Source: Macrostomum hystrix | Lineage: Eukaryota; Platyhelminthes; Macrostomidae | Assembly (NCBI GenBank): GCA_950097015.1 | Contig: CATNEN010000003.1 | Location: forward strand, 9,219,501 to 9,283,500 | Length of the DNA: 64,000 bases | Reading direction: 5' to 3' | In this document: positions 35,601 to 46,900 of the stretch, piece by piece | Layout: every line of letters starts with the position of its first letter | How positions within the stretch are numbered: position 1 is the stretch's first letter | Position numbers and translations under genes: made by a program | The notes under the pieces: generated by a model | Database searches by the model: none | Told to the model about the DNA's origin: nothing | The model's input: only the letters and a program-made list of their open reading frames with translations

Positions 35601-36167
35601 GTGCCGTCAGCTTTGTACAGGTAGACCACCAGACAGTCAGTCTGGCGAGTCACTGAGAAGGTCAGCGTCACGTAGGGCTTCGGCTCCGCTTCGAAGCGTT
35701 TCTGCTCCCACGCCTTCGGATAGGCTGCCATGGTCTGCGGCGCGTCGACTTGAGGCTGCTCCAGCGTCGAATCAATTTGTGAGGCGGATCAGATCAGAGT
35801 TCTAGGCCATACTTCCAGTCCAAATATGTGTTACTAAAGTATCAGAGTCTGCTAACTCCTGAACACACACACGCACTCAGTCATCGTCATATTGCTGCGA
35901 GGTGGGCCGTGGTAGTTAATGCCTAACGACCAAAATTAATAATTAGGAAGACCACGGAGTACTTCAAATACCCACATTTTTCATTCTCTGAATTTCCCAA
36001 AATATGCAACTAATCGCCATGAAAAACCGGGTCGATAGTTTTCCACTCTATCCGATAAAACAACTTCCAGAATCACGAACTTGTGTCAGCTATTATTGTA
36101 GAAATTTATAGTATTGATCATATAGTTAATTATTATACTATGGAACCAATATGGAGTCGCTGTAGAG

Positions 36168-36248
<81 letters not shown>

Positions 36249-37546
36249 TGCAGGAGGGCTGCGGGCAGTGGCACATCATTTGGTGACACTAGACCCGCAG
36301 CCAGCGAGGAGGCAATTCTGCCCATTTCGCTGACTCCTGAGCACACACGCACACAGATACTGTACGCAGGCACACGCTCACACAGGTGTGTACATCTGCC
36401 CTGACTTTCTCATCGTCAGGCAGTGTACACTTCACTGTGCCTTTGAGGTTGGCCCTCAAGGGCGTAAATTGCACGACAAGCCCCTTGAGCCTTCCCAAAT
36501 GAATGTGGCCTCGCCGTGGAATCGAACTTCGGGACCGCAATGCGAGAGGCAAACGCGTTAACCGCTCTGCCACCGACCCCCCGCCATAGAGGTTTACACA
36601 GAGCTATCTCATTTTGTCCTCGTCACAATGGTCTTTGACGAAAATCGCTGAAAATCTCAACGATGCTGACTTCGGACGGCTTTGAAAAAAAGTTTATCGA
36701 AAAAACGAAAAATTGATCACTATGGTGGACTTTTACGAAAATCGATCATTAGGTTTGGGAGCTATCGTTAAGTAGGCAGTGGGTATTTGAAATACCCCGT
36801 GGTCTTTATCCAGGTGGGAAAATAGTGTGGTCTTTATCCAGGTGGGAAAATAGTGTGGTCTTTATCCAGGTGGGAAAATAGTGTGGTCTTTATCCAGATG
36901 GGAAAATAGTGTGGTCTTTATCCAGGTGGGAAAATAGTGTGGTCTTTATCCAGGTGGGAAAATAGTGTGGTCTTTATCCAGGTGGGAAAATAGTGTGGTC
37001 TTTATCCAGGTGGGAAAATAGTGTGGTCTTTATCCAGGTGGGAAAATAGTGTGGTCTTTATCCAGGTGGGAAAATAGTGTGGTCTTTCTCCTGCTAATGG
37101 AGAATTCAAGCACGAGGACCATGGCGAAACTAAAGCCACTCACAGCGTGTGTATTGATGCTTTAATTCATATTGATGCAGAGAATCGATAATTAAACTCA
37201 CCTGAACACCACCGTAAGGCAGCTTCTCATTGGTATTGATAGACGAGGCTTCGTCTGAGCAGCAGTCTCTCAAACAGTTGTTCGACTCCTTGGCCCGTTC
37301 TGCAATTCAAATACAATAAGCAAGGCTAAATCAAATCTGACTAAAAGATTTTGTCATGCCATTCTGTCATGCCCCAATGAGTATTGCGACGCAACACTTA
37401 CTGCCAGAGTTTCGTCTGACGCAACGATCTAGAGCCCTCTGCAGCGGACAGCACGGACACAGCAGGCACAGCAGAAAACCGAATACAGAAATGAAGCAGG
37501 CAATCACAACGCAGATGACGGTGACTTTGGCATCTTCCGACAGCAT
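32697..37546 (-). CDS. Synaptotagmin-like membrane protein with two C2 domains
   Basis: Exons on the minus strand: 37546-37402, 37299-37202, 35758-35294 (a start at 35755 is also possible), 34485-34374 and 33013-32697; phases fit and give about 378 residues. A short N-terminus precedes one transmembrane helix (about residues 6-28), ended by a Cys cluster CLLCPCC typical of palmitoylated synaptotagmins. C2A has PYVTLTFSV, MSPVFNETL and LDFDRFSRERIVGEVRVPL. C2B has GEILIALHYMPTAERLIVML, APYLHVVLLANG, RPVFNDSVTINLP and the C-terminal PLAYWHKLC, matching the WHxL ending of the family. The loop-1 aspartates of both C2 domains are missing and C2B loop 1 is only QERRSP, so calcium binding is unlikely. 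It resembles the calcium-independent synaptotagmins; the subtype is not resolved. The start could be preceded by another exon. Confidence 0.88.
33165..33780 (+). repeat. Synaptotagmin intron 4 minisatellite, 14-bp unit, about 42 copies
   Basis: Unit GGATCTGGGTTGTT alternating with GGATCTGGGTTGTA. It is G/T-rich on the plus strand, hence A/C-rich on the gene's coding strand. It sits towards the acceptor end of the intron (the last exon begins at 33013). Confidence 0.95.
34540..35260 (+). repeat. Synaptotagmin intron 3 minisatellite, mixed 19- and 21-bp units
   Basis: Units are CTTGGAGGTTTCAGAGACT (19 bp) or the same plus GT (21 bp), in irregular order, about 36 copies. On the coding strand it begins about 35-60 bp after the donor at 35293. 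Confidence 0.95.
35759..36168. other. Synaptotagmin intron 2, 3' part
   Basis: Unique intronic sequence. A fragment CGGAGTACTTCAAATACCCA near 35957 matches the palindromic end of the dispersed repeat at 12806 and 36583. Nothing else was recognised. Confidence 0.45.
36169..36582 (-). mobile_element. SINE family 1 copy 2 with (TTA)n tail in synaptotagmin intron 2
   Basis: On the minus strand, a tRNA-like head at 36582-36515 has an A-box-like GTGGCAGAGCGGTTAACGCG and a B-box-like AGTTCGATTCC. The body includes GGGGCTTGTCGTGCAATTTA, TGCCTGACGATGAGAAAGTC and AAATGGGCAGAATTGCCTCC. It ends in about 26 copies of TTA (36246-36169). A head, body and simple-repeat tail is standard SINE anatomy. The body matches 58293-58510 closely and 23395-23605 more loosely. 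Confidence 0.78.
36583..36806 (-). repeat. Dispersed repeat of about 220 bp, copy B (synaptotagmin intron 2)
   Basis: Minus-strand match to 12806-13036 over its full length. It directly abuts the SINE on one side and the 28-bp array on the other. The palindromic GGGTATTTGAAATACCC lies at 36781-36797. Confidence 0.8.
36807..37090 (+). repeat. Synaptotagmin intron 2 minisatellite, 28-bp unit, about 10 copies
   Basis: Near-identical 28-bp units: TGTGGTCTTTATCCAGGTGG then GAAAATAG. The GTGGTC start is shared with the adjoining end of the dispersed repeat, so the array may have arisen at that junction. Confidence 0.95.
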
Positions 37547-38539
37547 GCCTTTGTCTTTATTATTCAGGAAATGCAACAAATGCTACTAATTTGTATAAAA
37601 TTTTATGTTTGGTAAATGCAAATCGAACTACAAAGCTAGTGATACCAAGATGTCAAGTTTGATCGCCGCGAAGACCATTGCTTTTGGTTCTCCTACTTAA
37701 AAACGCGCACTTAAATTAAATTATTTTGTATCTAAAACTCAGCAAACACAAATAAGATGTTGACAATATTGCGCTTGTGGTCTTCCTCTTAAATTGTGTT
37801 TCGTGTAACACAAGCCTTCTATTGCCTGACGTGTACTCGCAGAGTCTCTCTGTGTCTGAGAATTCTTCTCAGGGACAAAAGAGACTTGCAGTTATGCACA
37901 TTGCACAGCTACTCGTCACTGACCACAAACATCTGCTGCACGTGTTTCATAGCTCTGCTTAGCTGGCACTGTACTCTGTTGAGCAGAAGTTGATGACTCG
38001 ACGTGCATCTCTTCAGGTCTTTCATTTCTACATTAGAAATTCATTTTTCCTGTCTCTCGCTCCGTTTTTTTCTGCACATTTTCCTTTGCCTATTTCTATT
38101 TTTCTTCTGTTCACTTCTCCAGGTTTGTACTGCTTTTCCGCTTTTTAAAACAAAAATAGAACATTTTTAGCATTCATAGGATCTTTGAGATAAGCAATTA
38201 GTTACTACTAATAGTATGCAGCTGCGAGCGAATAGCATTTTATTCAATCTATAGAATAGATCCTATCTATCTACAAGAATATCTATCCATTCATCATTCA
38301 GCTTTCTGAGTTCAAGGCCAGACTAGCAATCTAAGCTGAAGCGTTTTCAACTCACGCTTTCTTTAAATTAAAAACACTATTGTGCCAGGCTGAATGCAGT
38401 AAATTGATGGAGAAAACTAGAGGCTGACGACCTTAACTGTTTTCTTTCGGCTAAAATAACAATAATAACATTCACAAGCAATAAGACTAGATAGAAGCTC
38501 ATAGAAATATTACCATAGAAATATTACCAAGCTGAAAAG
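37547..38539. other. Region upstream of the synaptotagmin gene
   Basis: AT-rich unique sequence. An acceptor-like AATAATAAAG lies 8 nt upstream of the proposed ATG on the minus strand, so a 5' exon or trans-splice site is possible. No other exon was recognised. Confidence 0.35.
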
Positions 38540-40060
38540 AAACTTCCTAAACAAATAAGGAAATTTACCTAAACAAAATGAAACTTTTCAAACTGAAAAG
38601 AAACTTCCTAAACCGAAAGGAAACTTCCCAAACAAATATGGAACTTCCCGAAGCGAAAGGAAACTTCCCAAACCAAAAGGAAAATTACGAAGCCAAATGG
38701 GAAGCTTCCCAAAAGAAAAGGAAACTTTTCAAACCGAAAGGAAACTTCCTAAACTAAAAGGAAACTTCCCAAACTAAAAGGAAACTTCCCAAACTAAAAA
38801 GAAACTTCCCAAACTAAAAGGAAATTTCCCAAACTAAAAGGAAACTTCCCAAACTAAAAGGAAACTTCCTAAACTTAAAGGAAACTTCCTAAACTAAAAG
38901 GAAACTTCCCAAACTAAAAGGAAACTTCCCAAACTAAAAAGAAACTTCCCAAACTAAAAGGAAACTTCCCAAACTAAAAGGAAACTTCCCAAACTAAAAG
39001 GAAACTTCCTAAACTTAAAGGAAACTTCCCAAACAGAATGGAAACTTCCCAAACGAGAGGAAACTTCCCAAACCGAAAGGAAACTTCCCAAACTAAACGG
39101 AAACATCCGAAACCAAGAAAAAGCTCCGAAACCAAAAAGAAACTTAGAAAACGAAAAGAAAACGTCTAAAACATAAAGGAAACTTGTAAAAAAATAATGA
39201 TTTCCTTAACCAAAGAGGAGCTTCCAAAACCAAAAGGAAACTTCCCAAACCGACAGGAAACTTCCCAAATCAAAAGGATACTTCCCAAACTTAAAGGAAA
39301 CTTCCTAAGCTTAAAGGAAACTTCACAAACTTAAAGGAAACTTCCCGAACCGAAGGGAAACTTTTTAAACCGAAAGGAAACCTCTAAAAAAATAATAATT
39401 TCTGAACCAAAGGGAGGCTTCGAAAACGAAAAGGAAACTTCCCAAACCGAAAGGAAACTTCCCAAACCGAATGGAAACGTCCCAAACCGAAAGGAAACTT
39501 CCCAAACCGAAAGGAAACTTCCCAAACCGAAAGGAAACTTCCCAAACCGAAAGGAAACGTCCCAAACTTAAAGGAAACTTCCCAAACAGAATGAAAACTT
39601 CCCAAACAGAATGAAAACTTCCCAAACAGAATGAAAACTTCCCAAACGAAAGAAAACTTCCCAAACCGTAAGGAACTTCCCAAACCGAAAGAAAATGTCC
39701 CAAGCCAAAAGGCAAAAGGAAAATTTTCAAACCGAAAGGCAACTTCCCAAACTTAAAGGAAGCTTCCTAAACTTAAAGGAAACTTCCCAAATCAAAGGGA
39801 AACTTCCCAAACTAAAAGGAAACTTCCCAAACCAAAAGGAAACTTCCCAAACCGAAAGGAAACATCCCAAACCGAAAGGAAACTTCCCAAACCGAAAGGA
39901 AACATCCCAAACCGAAAGGAAACTTCCCAAACCGAAAGGAAACTTCCCAAACTAAATGGAAACTTCCCAAATCAGGAACAAACTTCCTAATCCAAGAAAA
40001 ATCTCCGAAACCAAAAGGAAACTTCCCAAACTTGACAGAAACTTTTCAAACCGGACAGAA
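38540..40060 (+). repeat. 20-bp minisatellite, AAACCGAAAGGAAACTTCCC, about 75 copies
   Basis: Units of about 20 bp with AAACTAAAAGG, AAACTTAAAGG and AAACAGAATGG variants grouped in blocks. A diverged interval near 39090-39240 and again near 39390-39430 (AAAAAATAATAATTTC) appears in both halves, suggesting a large internal duplication. Confidence 0.93.
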
Positions 40061-40974
40061 ACTTCCCTCGTACAAAGACAGAAAACTTCTGAACAATATT
40101 TTCGTAGTTCCTGACAATAGTACCCTGACACATCACATACCCGCTTTGTGACTGTATAGGGCCTATTTAAGTTTAATTATTTAAAGTTTAACGAGAATGA
40201 AACACAATCGTCCGTCAAAAAGCAACAAGTAGAAGCAGGAAGTTCTTGAGTTGCTAATGTGGACATTGTGCGGATATAAGCATCAATAAACTGCAACTCT
40301 ATGGAGTCATGACTGGAACTAAGACTCAACTACTTGAACTCACTCTTCGATAATTTTTTGTGTGAGTTGCTATCGAAAAAGTCTTAAAAATTGTGCTTCT
40401 ATTCGACTGAAGAATGTAGCAATTGTAAGCAATTTTTGTGTGTTTCATAACTTCCTGCAATGCAATGATAACTTCCAATGCCTTGAGGCGCTGGAAATGG
40501 CCAATGAAAGGGAACAACTAGAACTCGGACTGGCTGAGGGGGTTGGACAGAACAGGTCTACCCCTGGATTCATCCAGATTCTGGGACACTGCAGGACAGG
40601 AAGCATTAAAACTGGGACCAAATTCAAAGAACTGGGCCCTATAAATGCCAGACAGATGCAAGCCATTATTACTTACCGTATCGAGGAAAAACTTCTAACT
40701 TGCAATGCTTAATTTGGTCCGAAAGAAGGCAGTACATCTCAGTAAACCTCTTTGGTTTCCTAGCTGTATGATTGAACCGACACTTCGCTGACTCATTTTC
40801 CAAGCAAAAATATGCTTTTCCAAGCTCTAGTAGGCGGCGATCATAAAGCTAGATCACCAAAGGTGCTCACTGTAGATTGACCAACACTGTCAGCAGTTCG
40901 GTAAGTGATTGCCTTTTCCTACAAATAATAGACTCTTATTTTGATCGATTAAAAGTCCTCTAGCTAGATGCTCT
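40061..40974. other. Spacer between two large arrays, no gene recognised
   Basis: About 0.9 kb of unique sequence. An ORF of 116 codons (40362-40712, plus) has no recognisable family features and no supporting splice context. I see nothing else here. Confidence 0.4.
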
Positions 40975-43900
40975 ATTTCCTGTCTTTCAGTTTCAACTGT
41001 TTCCTGTCTTTCTATTCCTCTGTTTCCTGTCTTTCTATTCCTAGACTATTTCCTGTCTTTCTGTTCCTCTATTTCCCATCTTTCTATTCCTCTTTTTCCT
41101 GTCTTTCCGTTCCTCTATTTCCTGTCTTTCTGTTCCTCTATTTCCTGTCTTTCTATTCCTCTATTTCCTGTCTTTATGTTTCAACAGTTTCCTGTCTTTC
41201 TATTCCTCTATTTCCTGTCTTTCTGTTCCTCAATTTCCTATCTTTCTATTCCTCTATTTCCTGTCTTTATGTTTCAACTGTTTCCTGTCTTTCTATTCCT
41301 CTATTTCCTGTCTTTAAGTTTCAACTGTTTCCTGTCTTTCTATTCCTCTATTTCCTGTCTTTCTGTTCCTCAATTTCCTATCTTTCTATTCCTCTATTTC
41401 CTGTCTTTCTATTCCTCTTTTTCCTGTCTTTTTGTTCCTCTATTTCCTGTCTTTCTATTCCTCTATTTCCTGTCTTTCTATTCCTCTATTTCCTGTCTTT
41501 CTGTTCCACTATTTCCCGTCTTTCTGTTCCTCTATTTCCTGTCTTTCTGTTCCTCTATTTCCTGTCTTTCTGTTCCTCTATTTCCTGTCTTTCTGTTCCT
41601 CTATTTCCTGTCTTTCTGTTCCTCTATTTCCTGTCTTTCTGTTCCTCTTTTTCCTGTCTTTCTGTTCTTCAATTTCCTGTCTTTCTGTTCCTCAATTTCC
41701 TGTCTTTCTATTCCTCTATTTCCTGTCTTTATGTTTCAACAGTTTCCTGTCTTTCTGTTCCTCTATTTCCTGTCTTTCTGTTCCTCTATTTCCTGTCTTT
41801 CTGTTCCTCTATTTCCTGTCTTTCTATTCCTCTATTTCCTGTCTTTCTATTCCTCTATTTCCTGTCTTTCTATTCCTCTATTTCCTGTCTTTTTGTTCCT
41901 CTATTTCCTGTCTTTCTGTTCCTTAATTTCCTGTCTTTCTGTTCCTCTATTTCCTGTCTTTCTGTTCCTCTATTTCCTGTCTTTCTGTTCCTCAATTTCC
42001 TGTCTTTCTATTCTTCTATTTCCCGTCATTCTGTTCTTCAATTTCCTGTCTTTCTATTCTTCTATTTCCTGTCTTTCTGTTCTTCTATTTCCTGTCTTTC
42101 TGTTCTTCTATTTCCTGTCTTTCTGTTCTTCAATTTCCTGTCTTTCTATTCCTCTATTTCCTGTCTTTCTGTTCCTCTTTTTCCTGTCTTTCTGTTCTTC
42201 AATTTCCTGTCTTTCTGTTCCTCAATTTCCTGTCTTTCTATTCCTCTATTTCCTGTCTTTATGTTTCAACAGTTTCCTGTCTTTCTGTTCCTCTATTTCC
42301 TGTCTTTCTGTTCCTCTATTTCCTGTCTTTCTGTTCCTCTATTTCCTGTCTTTCTATTCCTCTATTTCCTGTCTTTCTATTCCTCTATTTCCTGTCTTTC
42401 TATTCCTCTATTTCCTGTCTTTTTGTTCCTCTATTTCCTGTCTTTCTGTTCCTTAATTTCCTGTCTTTCTGTTCCTCTATTTCCTGTCTTTCTGTTCCTC
42501 TATTTCCTGTCTTTCTGTTCCTCAATTTCCTGTCTTTCTATTCTTCTATTTCCCGTCTTTCTGTTCTTCAATTTCCTGTCTTTCTATTCTTCTATTTCCT
42601 GTCTTTCTGTTCTTCTATTTCCTGTCTTTCTGTTCTTCTATTTCCTGTCTTTCTGTTCTTCAATTTCCTGTCTTTCTATTCCTCTATTTCCTGTCTTTCT
42701 ATTCCTCTATTTCCTGTCTTTCTGTTCCTCAATTTTCTGTCTTTCTATTCTTCTATTTCCTGTCTTTCTGTTCTTCTATTTCCTGTCTTTCTGTTCCTCT
42801 ATTTCCTGTCTTTGTATTCCTCTATTTCCTGTCTTTCTGTTCCTCAATTTTCTGTCTTTCTATTCTTCTATTTCCCGTCTTTCTGTTCTTCAATTTCCTG
42901 TCTTTCTATTCTTCTATTTCCTGTCTTTCTGTTCTTCTATTTCCTGTCTTTCTGTTCTTCTATTTCCTGTCTTTCTGTTCTTCAATTTCCTGTCTTTCTA
43001 TTCCTCTATTTCCTGTCTTTCTATTCCTCTATTTCCTGTCTTTCTGTTCCTCAATTTTCTGTCTTTCTATTCTTCTATTTCCTGTCTTTCTGTTCTTCTA
43101 TTTCCTGTCTTTCTGTTCCTCTATTTCCTGTCTTTGTATTCCTCTATTTCCTGTCTTTCTGTTCCTCTATTTTCTGTCTTTCTATTCTTCTATTTCCTGT
43201 CTTTCTGTTCCTCAATTTCCTATCTTTCTATTTCTCTATTTCCTGTCTTTCTATTCCTCTTTTTCCTGTCTTTTTGTTCCTCTATTTCCTGTCTTTCTAT
43301 TCCTCTATTTCCTGTCTTTCTGTTCCTCTATTTCCTGTCTTTCTGTTCCTCTATTTCCCGTCTTTCTGTTCCTCTATTTCCTGTCTTTCTGTTCCTCTAT
43401 TTCCTGTCTTTCTGTTCCTCTATTTCCTGTCTTTCTGTTCCTCTATTTCCTGTCTTTCTGTTCCTCTATTTCCTGTCTTTCTGTTCCTCTTTTTCCTGTC
43501 TTTCTGTTCTTCAATTTCCTGTCTTTCTGTTCCTCAATTTCCTGTCTTTCTATTCCTCTATTTCCTGTCTTTATGTTTCAACAGTTTCCTGTCTTTCTGT
43601 TCCTCTATTTCCTGTCTTTCTGTTCCTCTATTTCCTGTCTTTCTGTTCCTCTATTTCCTGTCTTTCTATTCCTCTATTTCCTGTCTTTCTATTCCTCTAT
43701 TTCCTGTCTTTCTATTCCTCTATTTCCTGTCTTTTTGTTCCTCTATTTCCTGTCTTTCTGTTCCTTAATTTCCTGTCTTTCTGTTCCTCTATTTCCTGTC
43801 TTTCTGTTCCTCTATTTCCTGTCTTTCTGTTCCTCAATTTCCTGTCTTTCTATTCTTCTATTTCCCGTCTTTCTGTTCTTCAATTTCCTGTCTTTCTATT

Positions 43901-46900
43901 CTTCTTTTTCCTGTCTTTCTGTTCTTCTATTTCCTGTCTTTCTGTTCTTCAATTTCCTGTCTTTCTATTCTTCTATTTCCTGTCTTTCTGTTCCTCTATT
44001 TCCTGTCTTTCTGTTCTTCAATTTCCTGTCTTTCTATTCCTCTATTTCCTGTCTTTCTATTCCTCTATTTCCTGTCTTTCTGTTCCTCAATTTTCTGTCT
44101 TTCTATTCTTCTATTTCCTGTCTTTCTGTTCTTCTATTTCCTGTCTTTCTATTCCTCTATTTCCTGTCTTTCTGTTCCTCTATTTCCTGTCTTTCTGTTC
44201 CTCTATTTCCTGTCTTTCTGTTCCTCTATTTCCTGTCTTTCTGTTCCTCTATTTCCTGTCTTTCTGTTCCTCTTTTTCCTGTCTTTCTGTTCTTCAATTT
44301 CCTGTCTTTCTGTTCCTCAATTTCCTGTCTTTCTATTCCTCTATTTCCTGTCTTTATGTTTCAACAGTTTCCTGTCTTTCTGTTCCTCTATTTCCTGTCT
44401 TTCTGTTCCTCTATTTCCTGTCTTTCTGTTCCTCTATTTCCTGTCTTTCTATTCCTCTATTTCCTGTCTTTCTATTCCTCTATTTCCTGTCTTTCTATTC
44501 CTCTATTTCCTGTCTTTTTGTTCCTCTATTTCCTGTCTTTCTGTTCCTTAATTTCCTGTCTTTCTGTTCCTCTATTTCCTGTCTTTCTGTTCCTCTATTT
44601 CCTGTCTTTCTGTTCCTCAATTTCCTGTCTTTCTATTCTTCTATTTCCCGTCATTCTGTTCTTCAATTTCCTGTCTTTCTATTCTTCTATTTCCTGTCTT
44701 TCTGTTCTTCTATTTCCTGTCTTTCTGTTCTTCTATTTCCTGTCTTTCTGTTCTTCAATTTCCTGTCTTTCTATTCCTCTATTTCCTGTCTTTCTGTTCC
44801 TCTTTTTCCTGTCTTTCTGTTCTTCAATTTCCTGTCTTTCTGTTCCTCAATTTCCTGTCTTTCTATTCCTCTATTTCCTGTCTTTCTGTTCCTCTATTTC
44901 CTGTCTTTCTGTTCCTCTATTTCCTGTCTTTCTGTTCTTCAATTTCCTGTCTTTCTGTTCCTCAATTTCCTGTCTTTCTATTCCTCTATTTCCTGTCTTT
45001 ATGTTTCAACAGTTTCCTGTCTTTTTGTTCCTCTATTTCCTGTCTTTCTGTTCCTTAATTTCCTGTCTTTCTGTTCCTCTATTTCCTGTCTTTCTGTTCC
45101 TCTATTTCCTGTCTTTCTGTTCCTCAATTTCCTGTCTTTCTATTCTTCTATTTCCCGTCTTTCTGTTCTTCAATTTCCTGTCTTTCTATTCTTCTTTTTC
45201 CTGTCTTTCTGTTCTTCTATTTCCTGTCTTTCTGTTCTTCAATTTCCTGTCTTTCTATTCTTCTATTTCCTGTCTTTCTGTTCCTCTATTTCCTGTCTTT
45301 CTGTTCTTCAATTTCCTGTCTTTCTATTCCTCTATTTCCTGTCTTTCTATTCCTCTATTTCCTGTCTTTCTGTTCCTCAATTTTCTGTCTTTCTATTCTT
45401 CTATTTCCTGTCTTTCTGTTCTTCTATTTCCTGTCTTTCTATTCTTCTTTTTCCTGTCTTTCTGTTCTTCTATTTCCTGTCTTTCTGTTCTTCAATTTCC
45501 TGTCTTTCTATTCTTCTATTTCCTGTCTTTCTGTTCCTCTATTTCCTGTCTTTCTGTTCTTCAATTTCCTGTCTTTCTATTCCTCTATTTCCTGTCTTTC
45601 TATTCCTCTATTTCCTGTCTTTCTGTTCCTCAATTTTCTGTCTTTCTATTCTTCTATTTCCTGTCTTTCTGTTCTTCTATTTCCTGTCTTTCTATTCCTC
45701 TATTTCCTGTCTTTCTGTTCCTCTATTTCCTGTCTTTCTGTTCCTCTATTTCCTGTCTTTCTGTTCCTCTATTTCCTGTCTTTCTGTTCCTCTATTTCCT
45801 GTCTTTCTGTTCCTCTTTTTCCTGTCTTTCTGTTCTTCAATTTCCTGTCTTTCTGTTCCTCAATTTCCTGTCTTTCTATTCCTCTATTTCCTGTCTTTAT
45901 GTTTCAACAGTTTCCTGTCTTTCTGTTCCTCTATTTCCTGTCTTTCTGTTCCTCTATTTCCTGTCTTTCTGTTCCTCTATTTCCTGTCTTTCTATTCCTC
46001 TATTTCCTGTCTTTCTATTCCTCTATTTCCTGTCTTTCTATTCCTCTATTTCCTGTCTTTTTGTTCCTCTATTTCCTGTCTTTCTGTTCCTTAATTTCCT
46101 GTCTTTCTGTTCCTCTATTTCCTGTCTTTCTGTTCCTCTATTTCCTGTCTTTCTGTTCCTCAATTTCCTGTCTTTCTATTCTTCTATTTCCCGTCATTCT
46201 GTTCTTCAATTTCCTGTCTTTCTATTCTTCTATTTCCTGTCTTTCTGTTCTTCTATTTCCTGTCTTTCTGTTCTTCTATTTCCTGTCTTTCTGTTCTTCA
46301 ATTTCCTGTCTTTCTATTCCTCTATTTCCTGTCTTTCTGTTCCTCTTTTTCCTGTCTTTCTGTTCTTCAATTTCCTGTCTTTCTGTTCCTCAATTTCCTG
46401 TCTTTCTATTCCTCTATTTCCTGTCTTTATGTTTCAACAGTTTCCTGTCTTTCTGTTCCTCTATTTCCTGTCTTTCTGTTCCTCTATTTCCTGTCTTTCT
46501 GTTCCTCTATTTCCTGTCTTTCTATTCCTCTATTTCCTGTCTTTCTATTCCTCTATTTCCTGTCTTTCTATTCCTCTATTTCCTGTCTTTTTGTTCCTCT
46601 ATTTCCTGTCTTTCTGTTCCTTAATTTCCTGTCTTTCTGTTCCTCTATTTCCTGTCTTTCTGTTCCTCTATTTCCTGTCTTTCTGTTCCTCAATTTCCTG
46701 TCTTTCTATTCTTCTATTTCCCGTCTTTCTGTTCTTCAATTTCCTGTCTTTCTATTCTTCTATTTCCTGTCTTTCTGTTCTTCTATTTCCTGTCTTTCTG
46801 TTCTTCTATTTCCTGTCTTTCTGTTCTTCAATTTCCTGTCTTTCTATTCCTCTATTTCCTGTCTTTCTATTCCTCTATTTCCTGTCTTTCTGTTCCTCAA

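Noticed and set aside
36515-36582. Possible tRNA gene on the minus strand
   Set aside because: It has A- and B-box-like motifs but an imperfect B box and is fused to a repeated body with a (TTA)n tail, so it is a SINE head.
40362-40712. 116-codon ORF between two arrays
   Set aside because: No recognisable family, no conserved motif and no plausible splice or promoter context; probably chance.
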